From: Aristolochia californica
Lineage: Eukaryota; Streptophyta; Magnoliopsida; Piperales; Aristolochiaceae
Direction: 5' to 3'
Assembly (NCBI GenBank): GCA_029961685.1
Contig: JARWKL010000007.1
Location: 6,530,708-6,594,707, forward strand
DNA length: 64,000 nucleotides
Part shown: piece after piece, positions 57,700 to 64,000 of the stretch
Position numbering within the stretch: position 1 is the first letter of the stretch
Layout: every line of letters begins with the position of its first letter
The notes under the pieces: model-generated
The model's input: the letters and a program-made list of their open reading frames with translations, nothing else
Told to the model about the DNA's origin: nothing
The model's database searches: none
Made by a program: the position numbers and the translations under genes

Positions 57700-59286
57700 T
57701 GATAGATGCTATATTCTGACATAAGAACTAAGTTAATTATAATAGAATAACCTTTATAATTGTGTTATAGGTGGTTATTTATCGGTTTTCAAATGAAATG
57801 AGCATTTATTGAATTTGGCATTAATCACTGTCGATATTGCATATTTTTCTCTCCTGAATTATATTTCATTGTTTTTAAGGTTTATTTCTTCCTGAAATGC
57901 TTTTTATAGATTTAATTATGAAATTTCAGGAGAATTATGGTGGATAAGGAGATATTTACCAAAATACCCTTAGTGAAATGGAGATGATTTTTAGGTCAAA
58001 TCGTTTTAAAATAAACAAGATGGTATTTAAAGCAAAAGGGGGGCGTCGAAAGGGGGCCCGAGAGGGGGGACCCGAGAGGGAAAACCCGAGAGGGGAAGGA
58101 GCGTGAAAGGAAAAGAGAAAGAGAGTATCGAAAAACAGAGGAGCACCGTCGACCGAAACAGGGGAGGATCCGAGAGGAGTTCCCCACCGCCGTTCGCGGC
58201 CATCCAGCAACCGAGAACAACCCCGAGGAGAGCTCGAGAGAGTCTCCGTCGAGGTGATTTCGACAATGCTATTTTTTGCTCGCCAGGCCGGGAGGGGATC
58301 CGAGAGGGCTTCTCCGGTGCCACTTCTTCTTTCCGACCATCCTCCGGCGTCGGTTACGTATTTCCGACCAGTCCCGGAGCTATTCCGACTCCAATTGAGA
58401 CTCGAGAGAGCCGGTTGGAGAACGTCAGCTCTGTTTCGTTCTTCGCCGGACGTTAACTCCGTCCGTCGGCTTCTAACCGTCGTCGCCGGCGTCGTCTCTA
58501 CCTCCGGCCACTCACTATTGCTACCCGACGCCACCAATTTCCGGAAATCGCAGCACTCGTGAGAACGAGTTGTTGCCCGAGCGAGAGGAGGAAGAAGGGG
58601 AGTAATTCGTCATTATTGAATTTAATTTTTTATATGGTTTGAACTTAGGTTTTGAATGTTAATTGAATCTGATTTGATAATTAAGGTTTATTTAAGATTT
58701 GTTTTCTTGATATTTGATTAAATTAGTTAATTAGGGTAAGATTATAATTGAGGTTGGATTTTGGTATTTTAATCCGATTTCTGTCTTTAACTCTAGGCGC
58801 CCGAGAGGGGCTAGACGCAAGGATTGAGAATTCGGATTCGTGGTTACGTGGCGCTCGAGAGAGGCACGAATCACGGTAAAATCCAAAGTTGATAATTTTA
58901 GCATCATCACAATAGTAATTAATTATCTGCATTCTATTGTAATCCGATCTTTGTCATTAACTCTAGGCGCCCGAGAGGGGCTAGACGCAAGGATTGAGAA
59001 TCCGGATTCGTGATTACGTGGCGCTCGAGAGAGGCACGAATCACGGTAAAATCCAGAGTTGACGTTTCCTGTTGTGCAAGTAGTTAATTAAATTATTGCT
59101 TGATAATTTAGGATATAATTAGTGTTTAGTTCATATTAATTCATCATATTTGGTTAGGCTAGTTGACTGAATAATACACGAAATTCAATCCTCCCTGTGG
59201 ATATGACCCTCGTTTACTGCTAGATTACATGAACGATTCGTACGCTTGCGAGGTATAAAAGTCGATGTAACTAAAATTCTACGTCA
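57700..59286 (+). repeat. 3' LTR of Athila-like element
   Basis: Begins after TTTAGGTTTGGGGGTG, the polypurine tract, and ends CTACGTCA. Relative to the 5' LTR it has an extra GAGAGGG-rich segment near 58065 and lacks about 17 bases near 58200. Confidence 0.93.
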
Positions 59287-59291
59287 ATAAG

Positions 59292-61327
59292 ATCAAGCAA
59301 CAACCTACAATTGAAACCACAATAAATACAAAATATAATTTCCTAGATTTACCCACACCTATCAAATTCTTCTTCATGCAATGTTGAATTTTCAAGGTAG
59401 AAGGAGCACCTCTAGACACATATTTGGGAAGCATGAAACTTATTTCTGTCAACAATGCAATGGTTACTAGAAGGAAGTAAGAAAGGCCCAAATTAAGTAA
59501 CATTCTTTACAACAAGCAGAGGTAATTTTCACATTAGTTTCTATTCAGCTTCAGGCTATTGACCAACTCTTATTTTTTGTTTTTTGACAATGCAGAAATT
59601 TTGAAGAAGAAGAAAAAGAATAGTGATGGTCTTTAGGGTAGAGCCATTGAAACATTGCTTAGAAGAAGGTCCAACAAACATTTTCTCTGATTCCTCGGCA
59701 GATTTATCAAACTCGCATCTTTTACCCTGAAAAATTGCACGTACCATGCCTAAGAATCTCTACTTTGTCCATCTAAGCTCGATTAAAATCCGACCTTTCT
59801 TTATTTTATTTACAAAAACCCATCCCTAATTTAAAACCTTGTGAGCCGTACTTGACTCATGAGGTGAAATCAAAATCCAGGGTTTTTGCCAAAGAATGCT
59901 CATTTTTACTCACACTCATGTCTATTGTGGATAAATTTTCTATTCCTCTCTCTGTCCATGGCTTTTAGGGTTAGGGTTTGGCTGCATAATGCAGCAAAAA
60001 GTTTGTAAAGAGGATGAGAGGACCCCTTGTTGCTTATAATGTCTCCCTTTGTAATGGGACCTATGCCTGAAATAATTTCATGGATCCAATTAAGGAGGTA
60101 TCAATAACTCTTCATAAAACACACCAATGATGTCTGACAAACCATTTCAAGGGAGAAAATTCATGAGTTTCATAAAAAAAAATAAAAAATCTCATTGTCA
60201 ATAGTAAAATTTTAAAAGTGAAAAGATACCAGAGAGAGTGATGAGAGGGAGAGAGAGGAGAGATAGATATGGGAATTTTGGAATTTGGAACTGGGCAGTG
60301 TCTGTCTGTGTTCCATGATTTTGTGTCCTCTTCTCCACCGTGACTCGTCTCAATTTTTCTCCAGAATCGAATGACATTTTTTTCCAGAATCGAATGACAG
60401 TAAAGCTGCAAAATGCTCCATCATTCAACCTTTTCCCATGCCTTCATTCCCTTCCTGACTACACTTTTCACGATTCGGATCTTGATACGATCGATTCCCT
60501 GCTGCCTGTTCTTAGTATAATTCTTTAAATGCAACCCAGCACCGTGTCTTCTCCATCCTTCCACTTAACAATCCTTGAGCTTGATCATTTTCTTCTAGTA
60601 CTGAAAGAGGAACAACGAAAGCAACAGAAACGTCTGCTCCAAAACTGTAACGGGGAGAGGAGAAAATCAACTATTATAAACACTATTAGATTGGTGATTC
60701 TCTCAAGGTTTTCCCAGAAAAAAAAACAAAGCTGAATAAATTCCCATTACCCTTCTCCCAATGCTTACCCAACACATACAAACAAATCAACATCTTCTTC
60801 TTTATTAAGTGGAGTCCACTGTCTCTGCAACTTTATTGCTCGATTATGATGCATGTGCAGCCGACTCCATTAACGCATCTGGTTCCTGAATTTAAATGGA
60901 ACAGACGACTCAACTTTCATGCATTCTTAAACAGTTCCTCAGTATTGGTTTCCTTGCACTAGCCGAGAGTAGTGCATTTCAGTTCTAGACGTGGCTAACA
61001 TGTAACTACCAGGTCTGTTTGTAACTCTTAGAAAAGAAAATAAATAAATAAATAAGAATTTGATTATTATTATTTCTAAAAATACTTAGTAAAAATAAGA
61101 TAATGATCAATTTTTTTCACTAACTATATTTAGGAATAATAATAATCAAATTTTTTTTTTTTTTTTTTTTTTCATAGGGTTCCAAAGAGAGCCTAAGAGA
61201 AGACCCGATCCATTCAAATAGGTGTTAAAGTATGGGTTGGGGTTAACCCATTAAAAATATTAAATATTAAATATAAAAAATATATTTAAATACTTTTATT
61301 AATAAATAAAGTATTTTAAGTAGTAAA
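59292..61327. other. Spacer, nothing firm
   Basis: Two hydrophobic minus-strand frames (59503-59279, 59747-59556) show no recognised homology. A T run lies at 61150-61171. Confidence 0.45.
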
Positions 61328-61868
61328 AAAACGAAGGACAAAGTTTCTAGTCCATTTTAAATATATCGAACTAGAAATAGGTTAGGTTCATATCATAACA
61401 CAAGTAGTTATAAGGAGGCTCTACATTTCTTCCTTTTGTAGTTGATATGACATTAGCACTATTAACAAAAACATGTTTTTCTTCTCATAGGGAGAATGTC
61501 ATGAGAAAAAAGAAAAAAGAAAAAAGAAAAAGTTAGAGCCCTCTCAAGGTAACCTCCCCTGTCTTTCTTCGACTCATCGAGGAATGGAAATGGTGTTCCA
61601 CTAATAAAAAAATAAAGGACCAAGTTTCTAGTCCATTTTAAATATATCGAACTAGAAATGGGTCAAGTTTGGATCAAATAAATGGGTCAGATTCATATCA
61701 GGATATCGAGTCTAATCAAATTAGCAAGTAGTTATATCGAGGCTCCTCTTTCCTTCCTTTTGTAGTTAATATTAACACAACTATACTTTTCTTCTCAATA
61801 GGGAGAATGTAGATTCACATGAGAAAAAAGAAAAACTTGGAGGCCTTTTAGGGTAACCTCCCCCTGTC
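61328..61868 (+). repeat. Local direct duplication, about 280-bp unit
   Basis: Two diverged copies, about 61328-61565 and 61606-61868. Each has caagtttctagtccatttta, atatatcgaactagaaat, ttccttccttttgtagtt, agggagaatgt, gagaaaaaagaaaa and ggtaacctcccc in the same order. The second copy has an extra segment of about 45 bases after the first block. Confidence 0.8.
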
Positions 61869-62194
61869 TAAAAGGAGGACTTTCTAGGCCACTTATGTAT
61901 AATACAATTTCTAATTAAATAAAATTTATAATAACTATTTTTCTCTTGAATTTTAAAAATATTAATTATATTTAAGAATATGTGATATAGATGATTATGA
62001 TTATGCATAAGAAAAAAGGAGAGATCCTTCCCCCAACACATTATCTACCCTATTCTTAGTATCAAATTGGACGAGCAAAAGGAAGAGATAAAAGGGGAGA
62101 GAGAGATGCCCAAAACATTAAGGGTTCATTCTTGATGTTGAATTGTCTTAACAAAGTGGAGATAGGAATAGATGAAGGACTCATTAGGTAGCGG

Positions 62195-62475
62195 AAAGCC
62201 AATTACTTAACCCAGGACCATAACATCACACCCACCTTCATGAGCCGACGTCCACGACGGCCCACTCTAGCGACACTGGCCCGACCCACCTTTTGTGACC
62301 CTACCAATAATTTTAATCCAACCTCTAGGTCGCCCCCTCCACTAAGTTTGCTCACGTCGAGATTCGAACTCACGACGTAGGCGTACCAAAATGTTAATTA
62401 CCTAGCCAATACTATCCAAAAACCCTACCTATTAGGTAGCGGAAAACAAGTATTTAACCCAGGACCATAACAACT
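62195..62475 (-). repeat. SINE-like unit between direct repeats
   Basis: Direct repeats of about 40 bases (attaggtagcggaaa, then taacccaggaccataaca) flank about 200 bp. On minus the interior has GTCGTGAGTTCGAATCTCGA, close to a Pol III B box, and upstream TTGGCTAGGTAATTAA, weakly like an A box. This is the layout of a tRNA-derived SINE. The family is unknown, and such long direct repeats are unusual as target duplications. Confidence 0.4.
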
Positions 62476-62620
62476 CATTTAATAAGTCTCTGAGAATAAT
62501 TTACGGTTTTTTTCTTCTTCTGCAATACAGCATACAAAGGAGTGTATTCTACCATATATTTATTACTCGTTTGCTGTCTCTTTTAAGTTCGTTTCAGTAC
62601 CGTTCTTCCTTTTTACTCTG

Positions 62621-62627
62621 TATATAT
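62621..62627 (+). promoter_or_regulatory. TATA box of the beta-xylosidase gene
   Basis: TATATAT, 80 bases before the ATG at 62707. Confidence 0.55.
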
Positions 62628-62706
62628 TTCCTGCTCGCGCCTCTTCCTCTCAAACACTCTCATCTCCTTTTGTAAAGAGTTCGGGCGAGGGAACCGACAG
62701 AGAAAG

Positions 62707-64000
62707 ATGGCGTTCTTCAGCCTTCGCCTTCTTCCCCTTGTCTCTGCTTTCTGTCTTGCCTTTCTCTTCGACTGCGCTTGCTCGTCCGAGCCTCCGTTTG
62801 CCTGCGATGCGTCCAACCCTTCTACTTCTTCTTATGCCTTCTGTAAGCAGTCTCTCTCCATCGAAGTCAGAGTTCAGGACCTCGTCTCTCGTCTCTCCGT
62901 CGAAGAGAAAATTGCCCAGCTTGTAAACAAAGCTCCTGCAATTCCCCGTCTCGGTATCCCGAGCTACAGCTGGTGGTCGGAGGCGTTGCACGGAATCTCT
63001 GGTGCTGGAGGCGGAGTTAACTTCGGTGGGCCGATTCATTCCGCCACCAGTTTCCCACAAGTCATTCACAGTGCTGCGTCCTTCAACCCGAATCTATGGT
63101 ATCGCATTGGACAGGTAATCTGTCTTTGTCGTTAAGAGTTAATTGAAATGCTCTAACTCTGCCGACTCTCAGGCAGGACGACTGGACCAGTGGGTCTGTG
63201 TTTTTTACAGCGTCGTGAACCACAATTGCTATTCATGGAGCTTGATCTCCGTTTTCAGCCATATACATTTCATGCGTGATCCTCCTCTTTGGTAACGCTA
63301 GCATGTATTTACTTTAGTGTCCGAATTGTTCGCTGCTCGAAAAACTCGCTCGTCGAGTTGGAAACAAAGAAACCAGCCAGTGTTTGAAATTATTGGGTAT
63401 CCTGTTTCCACCACGCCGAAGACTCTGCTAATTCGTTTCTCTTTTTCAGTCGAGTTATTTTATTTTCTGCTTGTTGAATACATTCTACAGCTATGAACTG
63501 AGACCCTGTACAGAGTCACGAGTTTTCTAACTTCTATATGATTCTAACTATGAATTGCAGGCAATCGGAATCGAAGCTCGAGGATTTTACAACAATGGAC
63601 AAGCGGGAGGGCTCACATTCTGGGCACCAAATATCAATATCTATCGGGACCCAAGGTGGGGAAGAGGACAGGAGACTCCAGGAGAAGATCCCACACTGGT
63701 TGGCAAGTATGCAGCCAATTTCGTGAGAGGATTTCAAGGCGATCCTCTTGAAGGGGCCAAATCAGACTCTCAACCTCTCAAGGCTTCTGCTTGTTGCAAA
63801 CACTTCACTGCTTATGATTTGGATAACTGGAAGGGCACCACGCGCTATGTCTTCGATGCTAAGGTTAAAAAAAAAAAAACTAAACTTGTTCATTCGAGCT
63901 CTTTCAAGTTTGAAATGCCCTGTTTTGTTTGCTCAGAAACTGATTTCTCTTCTTCCAGGTTACTCAGCAGGATTTGGCTGATACATATCAGCCTCCTTTC
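62707..64000 (+). CDS. BXL: Beta-D-xylosidase (GH3), 5' part
   Basis: Exons 62707-63114, 63561-63863 and 63959-64000 (continues past the window) encode 251 residues so far. A signal peptide ([20 protein letters not shown]) is followed by [20 protein letters not shown] and [20 protein letters not shown]. The GH3 N-domain blocks are [66 protein letters not shown] and [15 protein letters not shown]. These are the substrate-pocket motifs of plant BXL1/BXL4 enzymes, which trim xylan and arabinan side chains in the cell wall. The catalytic nucleophile Asp lies further on and is not in the window. Phases are 0 at both junctions, with no lesion. Confidence 0.95.

Larger units (their letters stand above)
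53686..59291 (+). mobile_element. Truncated Athila-like Ty3/Gypsy retrotransposon
   Basis: Element 53691-59286 with long LTRs (1593 and 1587 bp). The flanking 5 bases are ATACG and ATAAG, one mismatch apart. The primer-binding site TGGCGCCGTTGCCGGGG (55290-55306) complements tRNA-Asp, the hallmark of the Athila/Tat lineage. The interior is only about 2.4 kb. It holds a gag-like start, the integrase C-terminus, and the typical post-pol phrase about 'gaggacaatgtcaggtttag' before a G run. RT and RNase H are deleted. LTRs differ by several substitutions and by indels of up to about 17 bases, so it is older than the 12-14 kb element. Confidence 0.93.

Noticed and set aside
59279..59747. Two hydrophobic minus-strand frames suggesting a small membrane protein cut by the Athila insertion
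   Set aside because: T-rich DNA gives hydrophobic frames by chance, there is no convincing splice between them, and the sequence across the insertion site does not continue the frame sensibly.

Overview
This is plant nuclear DNA from a flowering plant, most likely not a grass. Genes have short GT-AG introns, the spacers are AT-rich, and Ty3/Gypsy, Copia, hAT and LINE debris is present. The gene set is plant-specific: TTL, VQ, PLAT-plant-stress, syringolide-induced 14-1-1, HCC2 and a GH3 beta-xylosidase. No species can be named from the sequence alone.

Layout. 1-5.3 kb: a LINE relic on the minus strand, the last two exons of a zinc-ribbon protein, an acidic two-exon membrane protein on minus, a tRNA-Pro, and a secreted PLAT protein. 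6.3-8.0 kb: a complete non-autonomous hAT element with a perfect 8-bp target duplication. 8.6-11.3 kb: a doubtful F-box-like scrap and an intact 14-1-1-like gene. 12.1-14.6 kb: a young 2.5-kb LTR retrotransposon whose only ORF joins a gag start to a defective protease. 15.5-23.4 kb: a tRNA-Val without its acceptor stem, then the intact seven-exon genes TTL and HCC2, both on minus. 24.1-26.7 kb: a large hairpin and a hAT relic that still holds the transposase C-terminus. 27.8-33.1 kb: tRNA-Ile, a broken SDH2 gene and an intact VQ gene. 38-44.6 kb: a Copia relic and a non-processed EF-1alpha pseudogene. 46.4-48.2 kb: an intact four-exon gene of unknown function. 49.4-53.5 kb: an ACX2 (peroxisomal acyl-CoA oxidase) pseudogene facing a DUF632 (NRG2-like) pseudogene fragment. 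53.7-59.3 kb: a truncated Athila-like retrotransposon. 61-62.5 kb: a local duplication and a SINE-like unit. 62.7 kb to the end: the start of a beta-xylosidase gene.

Reading the window as a whole. From memory, PLAT, HCC2, VQ, SDH2-3, a TTL/TPR14-type gene, ACX2 and a DUF630/632 gene lie close together in two Arabidopsis blocks (At4g397xx and At5g651xx). Here one segment carries members of both blocks. Several are intact (PLAT, TTL, HCC2, VQ). Others are decaying in place with their introns (SDH2, ACX2, DUF632). The likeliest explanation is a duplicated block still losing genes (fractionation), with transposons filling the gaps. I found no operon-like or defence-like system. The most unusual units are the small gag-protease element, the hAT pair, and the cluster of in-place pseudogenes.
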